IMG/VR virus record: IMGVR_UViG_3300031688_000069
Location: 1 to 33,282 of that record
Reading direction: 5' to 3' (one strand)
From: a virus
Length of the DNA stretch: 33,282 nt
Within the stretch, counting starts at the first letter, position 1; the number at the start of each line of letters is the position of its first letter. Positions 21,185-28,198 of this stretch are shown here, in pieces. The translations under genes were made by a program, and so were the position numbers. The notes under the pieces were generated by a model. That model was not told the origin of the DNA, did not search any database, and saw only the letters and a list, made by a program, of their open reading frames with translations.

Positions 21185-21547
21185 ATGGCTATTAAGTATA
21201 AGTTCGGCTCGATAGAGCATAAGAAATCAATGTGGTCTAACGCCAAGTACCGGGCAGGTGGTTTAGGCATTCAGTTTTCCATAACTGCAGAGGATTTAAA
21301 CATCCCTGAATCGTGTCCTGTTCTGGGCATACCTTTATGTGCGGGTGGTACATCCGGTGGTACACACAACAGCGCAACGTTAGATCGTTTAGATCCAAGC
21401 AAGGGCTATACACCTGATAACACTGCCGTCATAAGCATGCGAGCTAATCGTATGAAGTCTGACTGTTCTCCTAGTGAGATCATGCAGGTTGCTATGTGGA
21501 CTCAACGCAAGATAGGACGAGCGGAGGCTCTCAATGGAACCCTCTAG
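21185..21547 (+). CDS. HNH/endonuclease VII-like small protein
   Basis: The 120-residue protein has the pattern CPVLGIPL, then NSATLDRLDPSKGYTPDNTAVI, then SMRANRMKSD. This is the core seen in small phage HNH/recombination-endonuclease-type proteins. Only one Cys of the usual zinc pair is obvious near the start, so metal binding and activity are uncertain. It could be a free-standing homing-type nuclease or a resolvase helper. It starts right after the phoH stop and overlaps the next gene by 14 bases. Confidence 0.65.
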   Translation: MAIKYKFGSIEHKKSMWSNAKYRAGGLGIQFSITAEDLNIPESCPVLGIPLCAGGTSGGTHNSATLDRLDPSKGYTPDNTAVISMRANRMKSDCSPSEIMQVAMWTQRKIGRAEALNGTL

Positions 21548-21812
21548 CGTAGAGCATACCGGTGGTAGCTCAAACTACTACCGGGCATTTGTAAGTAGTC
21601 CAACCACTCTACCTACAGGCTATACAGCTGAATGTAACGACATCATTGAATCCCTAAATATGACCTTCGCTGAAGGTAATGTATTCAAAGCGTTGTGGCG
21701 TTCAGCTGCCTCCCGTCAAGGTAAGGAGAAGAAGGGTAACAACGCTCGTTATGATGCCGAGAAGATGTGCTTCTTTTCTGAACGAATTCTAATTGCTAAT
21801 CAGGATAAGTAA
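21534..21812 (+). CDS. DUF3310-like small protein
   Basis: The 92-residue product contains SNYYRAFVSSP, YTAECNDIIESLNMTFAEGN, FKALWRSAASRQGK and YDAEKMCFFSERI. The succession of an Asn/Asp-Ile-Ile-Glu helix, an EGNxFK(A/Y) helix and a C-terminal Tyr-Asp-Ala-Glu-Lys helix recalls DUF3310 proteins common in phages, sometimes labelled nucleotide kinases without proof. GGAGG lies 6 bases before the ATG. It overlaps both neighbours and lies in the nucleotide-metabolism operon. Confidence 0.55.
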   Translation: MEPSSVEHTGGSSNYYRAFVSSPTTLPTGYTAECNDIIESLNMTFAEGNVFKALWRSAASRQGKEKKGNNARYDAEKMCFFSERILIANQDK

Positions 21813-22114
21813 TGACTAAGACTATAAGTGAAGCTACTGGCTTACCCATACAGACAGGCGTTCCTAGTGATGCCTATCGAACTGGTTGGGATGGCTTGTT
21901 CAAGGACAGAGTAAAGCTCGGAGTGAGTCCCTCAACTGAGGTGACTAACATCGACTGCCGCCCAAAGGTGACAACTATCAATAGCGCCTACTTGAACTCC
22001 ATACAGAAAGACAGTGAGTTCCTTGAGTGCTTGGATGCTTGTGGCGTCTGTGATTGGGAAGGCTATAAAGAGGCAGTTACCATGTACGAAGAAGAACAGG
22101 AACAGAACCGATGA
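21812..22114 (+). CDS. Unknown 100-residue protein before thyX
   Basis: The ORF overlaps its neighbours at both ends (TAATG and ATGA), so it is translated as part of the operon. The product is soluble with an acidic C-terminus (YKEAVTMYEEEQEQNR) and a LECLDACGVCDWEGY segment with two closely spaced cysteines. No known family is recognised. Confidence 0.6.
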   Translation: MTKTISEATGLPIQTGVPSDAYRTGWDGLFKDRVKLGVSPSTEVTNIDCRPKVTTINSAYLNSIQKDSEFLECLDACGVCDWEGYKEAVTMYEEEQEQNR

Positions 22115-22749
22115 ACACTGAGTACATAGACCACATGGGCAATGATGCCTCTGTTGTTAGAGCAGCGCGTGTATCCTTTGCAGCTGATGCAACTGAGTTT
22201 AACGCTGAGAATGATACAGGGTTAATAAACTACCTCGCTAATCACAATCACTGGACTCCCTTTGCTCACACCTCAGTGACCCTACGAATGAATGCACCTG
22301 TTCCTATTAGGACTCAGTGCTTCAAACATAAGGTTGGCTTCTCTGAGAATGAAGAGTCACGTAGGTATATCAGTTCTATGCCTAGCTTCTACACTCCTGA
22401 ACAGTTCCGTAAGGCTCCTGAAGGTAGCGTGAAACAAGGCTCTGGTGAGGATATGCATCCCATCGCTAATCGATACTGGCGTAGTAGTTTTAAGACTGTC
22501 TACACCATGTGTATGGACGCTTATGACACCGCTATCTCCGGTGGTATGTGTCCGGAACAAGCCCGCTTTATATTGCCGCAAGGTATGGAAGTGAGTTGGT
22601 ATTGGACAGGCTCCATTGCTGCCTACGCCCGGTTCTGTAAACAACGTCTTGACCCTCACGCTCAGAAAGAAATCCAAGAGCTGTCTCAAGAAGTATCCAA
22701 CATCATGGCTCAGCTGTTCCCTGTTAGTTGGGAAGCTTTGATGAGTTAA
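22111..22749 (+). CDS. thyX: Flavin-dependent thymidylate synthase
   Basis: The 212-residue protein makes dTMP from dUMP using FAD and methylene-THF. The signature lies at 72-86 (KHKVGFSENEESRRY), a variant of the canonical RHRxxSxNExSxRY with both arginines replaced by lysine and one extra residue before the Ser. ARFILPQGMEVSWYWTGS and the C-terminal RLDPHAQKEIQ complete the family pattern. It closes the nucleotide block with the reductase genes and is followed by a terminator. Confidence 0.93.
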   Translation: MNTEYIDHMGNDASVVRAARVSFAADATEFNAENDTGLINYLANHNHWTPFAHTSVTLRMNAPVPIRTQCFKHKVGFSENEESRRYISSMPSFYTPEQFRKAPEGSVKQGSGEDMHPIANRYWRSSFKTVYTMCMDAYDTAISGGMCPEQARFILPQGMEVSWYWTGSIAAYARFCKQRLDPHAQKEIQELSQEVSNIMAQLFPVSWEALMS

Positions 22750-22779
22750 AGATTTTGGGAGTGAACCTTCTAGTGGGCA

Positions 22780-22791
22780 AACTCTAGAGTT
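22780..22791. repeat. Perfect 12-bp palindrome AACTCTAGAGTT
   Basis: The sequence equals its own reverse complement and lies in the gap between thyX and the virion operon. It shares AACTC...GAGTT arms with palindromes at 4620-4633 and 5864-5877, so it could be a regulatory protein site. Confidence 0.5.
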
Positions 22792-22843
22792 AGGTAGCGA
22801 CTTACCGCATTCGTGATATGCACGGACACTTCCCCCCCCTTAT

Positions 22844-22881
22844 AGCACTATCGGAGATTCCCCCTTCGTTAGTGCTTTCTT
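22844..22881 (+). terminator. Terminator hairpin after thyX
   Basis: AGCACTA (22844-22850) pairs with TAGTGCT (22870-22876), and inside it CGGAG (22852-22856) pairs with CTTCG (22864-22868). TTCTTTAT follows. This is a 12-bp interrupted stem with a moderately T-rich tail, separating metabolism from virion genes. Confidence 0.6.
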
Positions 22882-22918
22882 TATGTCAATTGTCGGCGCT
22901 CATGCCAGAGGTATCAAA

Positions 22919-23134
22919 ATGAGTAACGAAAACGAAGAGTTAGATCTTCCATTATTCCCCCTATCTTCCCGCGAACTACTAGTTCTTCTACATGAACATT
23001 ACCCACCACGCTGTGTGGCTTACAACGAGTCTGAGATTAGTGCTCATCGTTATGCCGGTATGCGTGAGCTGATTGATGAACTAATGGTTTGGCAGGAGGA
23101 GGCTGATGAAACCCCAAGTACGCCTATGCATTAA
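22919..23134 (+). CDS. Small acidic protein at the start of the virion operon, unknown
   Basis: The 71-residue product starts at ATG 22919; a longer frame from 22883 would begin inside the end of the terminator region and has no ribosome site. It reads MSNENEELDLPLFPLSSREL, a Pro/Cys-containing YPPRCVAYNESE segment and an acidic C-terminus. Similar short proteins occur at this place in other T7-type marine phages, from general resemblance. The N-terminal ELDLPLF recalls the clamp-binding segment of the E. coli Hda protein. Function is unknown. Confidence 0.65.
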   Translation: MSNENEELDLPLFPLSSRELLVLLHEHYPPRCVAYNESEISAHRYAGMRELIDELMVWQEEADETPSTPMH

Positions 23135-23585
23135 GAACGACTTCGCTCCTATGCTCAGGATGGCTTCACTCATGCATCAAGAAAGTCCTGTCTATAAGGA
23201 CCTAACTCTAGATGAGGCGAAGCTTTTAGACCTATGCCACTTGGCAGTCGCACACCCCGAACTCGCAACAATACTCGTAGCTACACACTCAGATGGTCGT
23301 ATCATCGGCATGTTAGGAGCGGTAGCTACTCAAGAATACTTCGGCCCAGACACTACTACATGTGACCTATTCCTTTATGTTCTACCAGAGCATAGGGGAA
23401 GCATGGCTGCATTACGTCTCATTAAGAAATACCAGAAGTGGGCAGAAGATCTAGGTGCTACACGCATTAACTTAGGTATAACCACAGGTCTATTCTTAAA
23501 GGAGACAGGTAGGTTGTTTGAGGCAGCTGGCTTTACACACTCCGGTCATCAATATACAAGGATCAATTCTAATGGGAATTATTAA
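23106..23585 (+). CDS. GNAT-family acetyltransferase
   Basis: The 159-residue protein has the GNAT fold signature: ATILVATHSDGRIIGMLGAVAT strands, then DLFLYVLPEHRGSMAALRLI, where the HRGSMAA loop takes the place of the acetyl-CoA-binding R/QxxGxG/A, and a terminal FEAAGFTHSGHQYTR. GNAT genes just before the portal are common in T7-type podoviruses; the substrate is unknown. AGGAGGAGG precedes the ATG. It overlaps the preceding gene by 29 bases and the next by 14. Confidence 0.8.
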   Translation: MKPQVRLCIKNDFAPMLRMASLMHQESPVYKDLTLDEAKLLDLCHLAVAHPELATILVATHSDGRIIGMLGAVATQEYFGPDTTTCDLFLYVLPEHRGSMAALRLIKKYQKWAEDLGATRINLGITTGLFLKETGRLFEAAGFTHSGHQYTRINSNGNY

Positions 23586-23688
23586 ACACAGTCGTACAAA
23601 AGCTGAACAAGAGCGTAAAGCCGCTGCTGAACAAGCAATTAAGCAAGCTAAAGCAGCTAAGGCTAAGAAGAAAGAAGGGGACGAATAA
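23572..23688 (+). CDS. Small Lys/Ala-rich helical protein
   Basis: The 38-residue product (MGIIKHSRTKAEQERKAAAE then QAIKQAKAAKAKKKEGDE) is a single highly charged helix, strongly basic in the C-terminal half. It overlaps the end of the acetyltransferase gene and its stop overlaps the next start (TAATG). Position just before the portal recalls the small T7 genes 6.7-7.3. A minor virion or DNA-binding role is possible but not shown. Confidence 0.55.
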   Translation: MGIIKHSRTKAEQERKAAAEQAIKQAKAAKAKKKEGDE

Positions 23689-23921
23689 TGTGCTTCGGAT
23701 CTCCATCTGCACCGCCTAAGCCTAAAGAAGCTCCCAAGGCAATTCTTCAGAAGCCTGAAAAACTTAAATCAAAATCTCAACGTGATGCTGAAACAGCAGC
23801 GGTTGAAGGTAATAAATCATTAGCTAAACAAAAGAACCGCAAATCTTTCCGCATTCAGCTTGGCTCCTATCTAGGTGGTTCAGGTAAGTCTGGCGGTGGT
23901 GGCAGCGGTTTGAGTCTATAG
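23688..23921 (+). CDS. Small virion-region protein (T7 gp7.3-like position)
   Basis: The 77-residue product starts MCFGSPSAPPKPKEAPKAIL, has a basic middle (KSKSQRDAETAAVEGNKSLA then KQKNRKSFRI) and ends in a Gly/Ser-rich tail. The MCFG start with a basic body and Gly-rich end is seen in small proteins directly upstream of the portal in many T7-type marine phages, probably equivalent to T7 gp7.3, a tail-assembly/host-range factor. This is inferred from position and composition. Confidence 0.6.
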   Translation: MCFGSPSAPPKPKEAPKAILQKPEKLKSKSQRDAETAAVEGNKSLAKQKNRKSFRIQLGSYLGGSGKSGGGGSGLSL

Positions 23922-23930
23922 GGGTAGGGT

Positions 23931-25436
23931 ATGACTGAAACAACCCAAGCTCGTTATGAGTCTCTAAAGGGTAGGCGTGAGCCTTTCCTTACTCGTGCGC
24001 GAGAGTGTTCGGCTATTACAATACCAGCACTATTACCACCACAGGGTCACAACTCTCACACAGTATTGCCTGCGCCTTATCAAGGCCTAGGTGCTCGTGC
24101 CGTTGTGAGCTTAGCTTCCCGCTTAATGATTGCTATGTACCCACCGGGTATGAGTTCGTTTCGTTTACAAATTCCGTCTGAAATCCTAATCCAAGAAGGT
24201 CAGCTGGAAACCGATCAGGAAACTGAACGTGGTCTAGCCCTATCTGAAAAGGCAATCAGTAACGAGATTGAACGAAAACAGTGGCGTCAGCCTACACACC
24301 TTACTCTTCAGTATCTTATTACTACAGGTAACGCCTTAGAGCAGGTACTTCCTGATAACCGTATTCGCGTCTTCCGATTAGACCAGTACGTTGTTGTGCG
24401 TGACATGACAGGTGATGTGACTGAGATCATCATTGAAGAGTACTTCTCTCCTACTAACTTACCCGAATCTGTTCGCTCCATGTTGAAGGCTGAAGATGCC
24501 CCAACACAACGTGTTCCAATATTCACGTCTTGTAAGAAGACGAACGAAGGGTATGAAGTTCATCAGGAAGTTAGTGGCACAAAGGTTGCTGATTCTGTAG
24601 GCGTCTATGATGTGTGTCCGTTCAACGCATTACGTTGGACTGCTGTAATAGGTGAAGATTACGGACGAGGCAAGTGTGAAGAACACTTAGGCGACCTCAT
24701 GGCTGTAGACGGTTTGTCTAAGGCTATGCTTGACGGTGCAGCCTTGGCTTCACGACACATCATGATGATACGTCCTAACGCTGCTGGTGGTCTTAACCTA
24801 CGCAGGCGTATTGCTAAAGCTGAAAACGGTGAGTATGTAGTAGGCAACCCTGAAGATATAGGGATGCTTGCATATCAGAACGCACCGGGACTTCAAGTAG
24901 CTAAGGCTGAACTGGCTGAGAAGAAACAAGAGATTGCTTCGGCGTTCTTGATGAACTCTAGCGTCCAACGCCAAGGCGAACGCGTTACAGCTTATGAACT
25001 TAAGATGATGGCTGAAGAGTTAGAAGGTTCCCTAGGTGGAGCGTTCTCTATGCTATCTCGTGATATGCAATCAGCTCGTCTTAATCGTCTCATCACTCAA
25101 ATGCAGAAGCAGGGTAAGTTACCACCATGGCCTGAAGGCGTAGTTGAACCAACCGTTCTGACAGGATTAGAAAGTCTAGGTCGTGAGCAAGACGTTCAGC
25201 GTGTAGGCTCAGCTCTTCAATTCCTACAAGGACTACCTCCAGAAATCCTCGACTATGTACGTTGGGCGAAGCTGCTAGGTAAAGCCTTTAATGGTCTATC
25301 CCTTGAGGATGCTGTTAACACAGAAGAAGAAGTGGCTCAGAAGCGTCAAAGCCGACAGATGGAGCAGGGCTTAGGCTCAGCTGCTGAAGCTGGTGGTGCT
25401 GCAATGGCTCAACAAATGGTAGAACAGGGGGCGTAA
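23931..25436 (+). CDS. Portal (head-tail connector, T7 gp8-like)
   Basis: The 501-residue protein forms the dodecameric portal ring for DNA packaging and tail attachment. Typical T7-type portal segments are visible: RYESLKGRREPFLTRARECS, LGARAVVSLASRLMIAMYPP, a central YGRGKCEEHLGDL, MNSSVQRQGERVTAYELKMM, and a Gln/Glu-rich C-terminus. T7 gp8 is 536 residues. GGGGTAGGGT precedes the ATG. It is followed by scaffold and capsid genes as in T7. Confidence 0.95.
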   Translation: MTETTQARYESLKGRREPFLTRARECSAITIPALLPPQGHNSHTVLPAPYQGLGARAVVSLASRLMIAMYPPGMSSFRLQIPSEILIQEGQLETDQETERGLALSEKAISNEIERKQWRQPTHLTLQYLITTGNALEQVLPDNRIRVFRLDQYVVVRDMTGDVTEIIIEEYFSPTNLPESVRSMLKAEDAPTQRVPIFTSCKKTNEGYEVHQEVSGTKVADSVGVYDVCPFNALRWTAVIGEDYGRGKCEEHLGDLMAVDGLSKAMLDGAALASRHIMMIRPNAAGGLNLRRRIAKAENGEYVVGNPEDIGMLAYQNAPGLQVAKAELAEKKQEIASAFLMNSSVQRQGERVTAYELKMMAEELEGSLGGAFSMLSRDMQSARLNRLITQMQKQGKLPPWPEGVVEPTVLTGLESLGREQDVQRVGSALQFLQGLPPEILDYVRWAKLLGKAFNGLSLEDAVNTEEEVAQKRQSRQMEQGLGSAAEAGGAAMAQQMVEQGA

Positions 25437-25461
25437 GCCTCCTCGACTCACAGGATAATTA

Positions 25462-26277
25462 ATGACAGACACAACAACAAAACCCGTACCCGGCTCAGAT
25501 GAATACAATCAGCAAAAAGCTGACGAATTCAAACAGGGTCACGGAAAACCCTCAAGTGATAATGTAGACTCAGCCCCAACCGCTCCTAAACCGGATAACG
25601 GACAGGACAAGTTCTACAACGCTGAGACAGGTGAGTACAACTGGCAAGCACATGCGGCAGAACTTGAGTATCGCATGGGTCAAGGCAAAGATACGCCTCC
25701 AGCTGATGACGATAAAGGCACTGATCCTACTAAAGACGAACCTAGCGATCCTTCAGATGAAGCGGCAAAGGATGTCGTAAGTAAGGCAGGTCTGGACGTT
25801 GACTCATTAGTACAGCAAATCCAGCAAGACGGTAGTTTAAGCGATGATGCTAAAGCTGCTCTCGTTGCTCAAGGCGTAGACGCTAATCTTATTGACTCTT
25901 ATGTCGAGAACTTAAAGTTCCGTATGGAGCATGAATCCAAATCAGCCCTCGACTATGTGGGCGGTGAAGAAGAGTGGAATAAGGTTAACGCATGGGCTGA
26001 GAACAACCTTAATGCTGACGAGAAAACAGCGTACAACGATACGCTAAATGGAGCAAACTGGAAGATGGCTGTTGACGCTATTAAGTCCCGCATGGGGCAT
26101 ACATCAGAGCCTAACTTAATGGTAGGCAATGAAGTGGGTAACTCAGCTACGGGTTACCGTTCACGAGCAGAGATGAAGAAGGATATGGCTAACGCTGAAT
26201 ATCGTACCAATCCTACCTTCCGACAGACAGTCATCGACAAGATGTCTGTATCCACCTACGACCTAGATCACAGCTAG
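25462..26277 (+). CDS. Scaffolding/capsid assembly protein (T7 gp9-like)
   Basis: The 271-residue acidic protein has a low-complexity N-terminal half rich in Asp, Pro, Lys and Gln, then helical segments (VDSLVQQIQQDGSLSDDAKA, YVENLKFRMEHESK, EEEWNKVNAWAENNL, YRSRAEMKKDMANAEYRT). It guides procapsid assembly and leaves before maturation. T7 gp9 is 307 residues. Its place between portal and major capsid protein is diagnostic. AGGATAATTA precedes the ATG. Confidence 0.9.
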   Translation: MTDTTTKPVPGSDEYNQQKADEFKQGHGKPSSDNVDSAPTAPKPDNGQDKFYNAETGEYNWQAHAAELEYRMGQGKDTPPADDDKGTDPTKDEPSDPSDEAAKDVVSKAGLDVDSLVQQIQQDGSLSDDAKAALVAQGVDANLIDSYVENLKFRMEHESKSALDYVGGEEEWNKVNAWAENNLNADEKTAYNDTLNGANWKMAVDAIKSRMGHTSEPNLMVGNEVGNSATGYRSRAEMKKDMANAEYRTNPTFRQTVIDKMSVSTYDLDHS

Positions 26278-26285
26278 GTCATACC

Positions 26286-26301
26286 GCCTCCTTCGGGAGG
26301 C
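26286..26301 (+). terminator. UUCG hairpin after the scaffold gene
   Basis: GCCTCC (26286-26291) and GGAGGC (26296-26301) enclose TTCG, an extra-stable C(UUCG)G tetraloop. There is no T-run after it, so it may act as a partial terminator, a processing site or a 3' stabiliser. Confidence 0.5.
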
Positions 26302-26543
26302 ACCTATTCTAAGGTAGCGCCAAGCCAGCGTTGCCCCCGATACGGTCGCACACCCAACACCCTGACATGACTAGGCTAGTTTATGTGGGTTAATTCCGTG
26401 CGCTCGTGAGAAGTACCTATGCATTGACCTGTTACGACAGACAATCCTTGTAGCGGCTACAACCTTAAAACCTTTCTACACATCTATCTATATCGTCCCG
26501 TCTTGGGACACACATTAAATTCTATTTATTACAGGGCATTATC
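26302..26543. other. Gene-free leader before the major capsid gene
   Basis: No ORF is supported. Small stems are TTGTAG/CTACAA (26448-26462) and GTCCC/GGGAC (26495-26509). By analogy with T7 phi10, a strong phage-polymerase promoter should lie here, but no sequence in it clearly repeats at other gene starts. The capsid ribosome site is only a modest AGGG. Confidence 0.5.
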
Positions 26544-27521
26544 ATGGCTATTTCTAGCGTTACATCTGCACCATCACGCTTTGGTGCTGGACAAACTTCA
26601 CCCGCTGACAATCGCGGTTTATTCTTAGACGTATTTGGTGGTGAAGTACTTACTGCCTTCGACATGGCTACAGTTACTCTTGACAAGCATAACGTCAAAA
26701 CTGTAGGCGGCGGTCAGCGTTCATTCCGTTTCCCTAAGACTTGGAAAGCGACTGCTGAATACCATACTCCGGGTCAGGAGCTTATGGGTACTGACATCGA
26801 GACAGGCGAAATCGCCATCACTATCGATGACATCTTAGTATCTCACACTGCAATTGCTGACATCGATTCTATGTTGTCACACTTCGATGTGCGTTCTGAG
26901 TATTCTGCTCAGATGGGTCGTGCTTTGGCTCGCGTATTTGACAAGAACGTATTCCGTCAAATCATCAAAGCTGCTCGTACTGCTGGTGATGGTCCATTCC
27001 CCGGTGGTGACACTATTGTTGGTTTAGGCGCAGCCTCTACTGGCGCTGAGTGGATCGATGCGATCCGTCTAGCTAACCTTAAGTTCTTCAACTTGTCTGT
27101 TCCTGAAGAGCAGAAGCGTTACATGTCTGTATCTGCTGAAACCTTCAACAAGATCAAGTTCGCTAAAGACGCAAACGGTCAGTACTTAGTACTTGATGCC
27201 GATCTACGTCACAGTGGAGCTGGTGGTGTTGAAGGCCGTGCTGACTCTCTTACCATTGATGGTGTTGAGATCGTTAAGTCTTTGAACATGCCTAACTCTG
27301 ACGAAACTGCAGATACTAGCGTGTACGCAAAGTACCGCGAAAACTACAGCACTACTCAAGGTGTTATCTGGACTGCTGATGCTGTTGCGACAGTTAAGCT
27401 AATGGATATTGGCTTTGAATCAGAGCGTGATACTCGCCGTCTAGAAGACTTCTTGGTTGCCAAGATGTTGACAGGCCACGGTACTCTACGTCCAGAGTGC
27501 GCTATCGAATTAACTTCGTAG
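26544..27521 (+). CDS. Major capsid protein (T7 gp10-like)
   Basis: The 325-residue protein has the T7-type capsid pattern: SPADNRGLFLDVFGGEVLTA, RSFRFPKTWKATAEYHTPGQ, ITIDDILVSHTAIADIDSML and SEYSAQMGRALARVFDKNVF. T7 gp10A is 345 residues. It builds the icosahedral shell. It follows the scaffold gene and is followed by a strong terminator, as in T7. No frameshift extension is apparent: the C-run lies after the stop codon. Confidence 0.95.
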   Translation: MAISSVTSAPSRFGAGQTSPADNRGLFLDVFGGEVLTAFDMATVTLDKHNVKTVGGGQRSFRFPKTWKATAEYHTPGQELMGTDIETGEIAITIDDILVSHTAIADIDSMLSHFDVRSEYSAQMGRALARVFDKNVFRQIIKAARTAGDGPFPGGDTIVGLGAASTGAEWIDAIRLANLKFFNLSVPEEQKRYMSVSAETFNKIKFAKDANGQYLVLDADLRHSGAGGVEGRADSLTIDGVEIVKSLNMPNSDETADTSVYAKYRENYSTTQGVIWTADAVATVKLMDIGFESERDTRRLEDFLVAKMLTGHGTLRPECAIELTS

Positions 27522-27555
27522 TCCACCCCCCAGGTTCTAATTAGTTAGAGCTATA

Positions 27556-27583
27556 AGCCTCACCTTCGGGTGGGGCTTTTTTT
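27556..27583 (+). terminator. Strong intrinsic terminator after the capsid gene
   Basis: AGCCTCACC (27556-27564) pairs with GGTGGGGCT (27569-27577) around TTCG (9 bp, one G-U), followed by TTTTTT and C. It is the positional equivalent of the T7 T-phi terminator after gene 10. Confidence 0.9.
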
Positions 27584-27599
27584 CTTATATGAGGTTCTT

Positions 27600-28196
27600 A
27601 TGTTCACGAAACTCGATGCCGTCAATCAGATCCTCGAATCAATTGGCGAAGATCCAGTATCATCTTTAAGTTCTGGCCTGCCTGATGCAGAAGCAGCAGA
27701 ACGTATTCTCAACAGAGTGTCCCGCGAAGTACAAGCCAAAGGTTGGCTGTGTAACCTTGAACGCGATTACTCTATGGCAATTACTGCCAACCAAACTATT
27801 CCCTTGTCGTCAGACATTTTACGGATTGATACCGTAGGTAAGGACAGAGCGATAAACGTCACCGTCCGTAAGTATCTAAATCAATCTCACCTTTACAATA
27901 TTGCAGATCACACATTCATCTTCACTGGCTCAGTCACCGTAGACATTGTGTGGGAGCGAGACATCGGGGACTTAACTCCCGAACTTCAACTGTACATCAC
28001 AGCTAAAGGCGCAAGACGCTTTCAAGAATCTGAACTAGGTTCCGTAGCTGCTGACCAATTTGCCGTACGTGCTGAGCAAGAAGCTTATGCTTCCTTAATG
28101 GATTCTGAGGCTGAAGCTGAAGATTCTAATGCCTTAACTGATAGCGCCTATTGTCGTTACATCATAGGCCGTAACCATCCACTAGCTGGGAGATAA
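27600..28196 (+). CDS. Tail tubular protein A (T7 gp11-like)
   Basis: The 198-residue protein (T7 gp11 is 196) starts FTKLDAVNQILESIGEDPVS and contains ILNRVSREVQAKGWLCNLER, the well-conserved start and helix of T7-type adaptor proteins, with the later LQLYITAKGARRFQESELGS. It forms the ring between portal and nozzle. ATG 27600 is chosen with GAGGT just upstream; a frame opening at 27570 starts inside the terminator. Confidence 0.93.
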   Translation: MFTKLDAVNQILESIGEDPVSSLSSGLPDAEAAERILNRVSREVQAKGWLCNLERDYSMAITANQTIPLSSDILRIDTVGKDRAINVTVRKYLNQSHLYNIADHTFIFTGSVTVDIVWERDIGDLTPELQLYITAKGARRFQESELGSVAADQFAVRAEQEAYASLMDSEAEAEDSNALTDSAYCRYIIGRNHPLAGR

Positions 28197-28198
28197 TC

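Noticed and set aside
26422-26445. CAGACA-like sequence before the capsid gene as another regulatory copy
   Set aside because: Only a single ACGACAGACAATC half-site is present, without the second half-site 11 bases away.
27519-27540. Programmed frameshift at the end of the capsid gene (T7 gp10B type)
   Set aside because: The only slippery-looking run (CCCCCC) lies after the stop codon, and a terminator follows directly.
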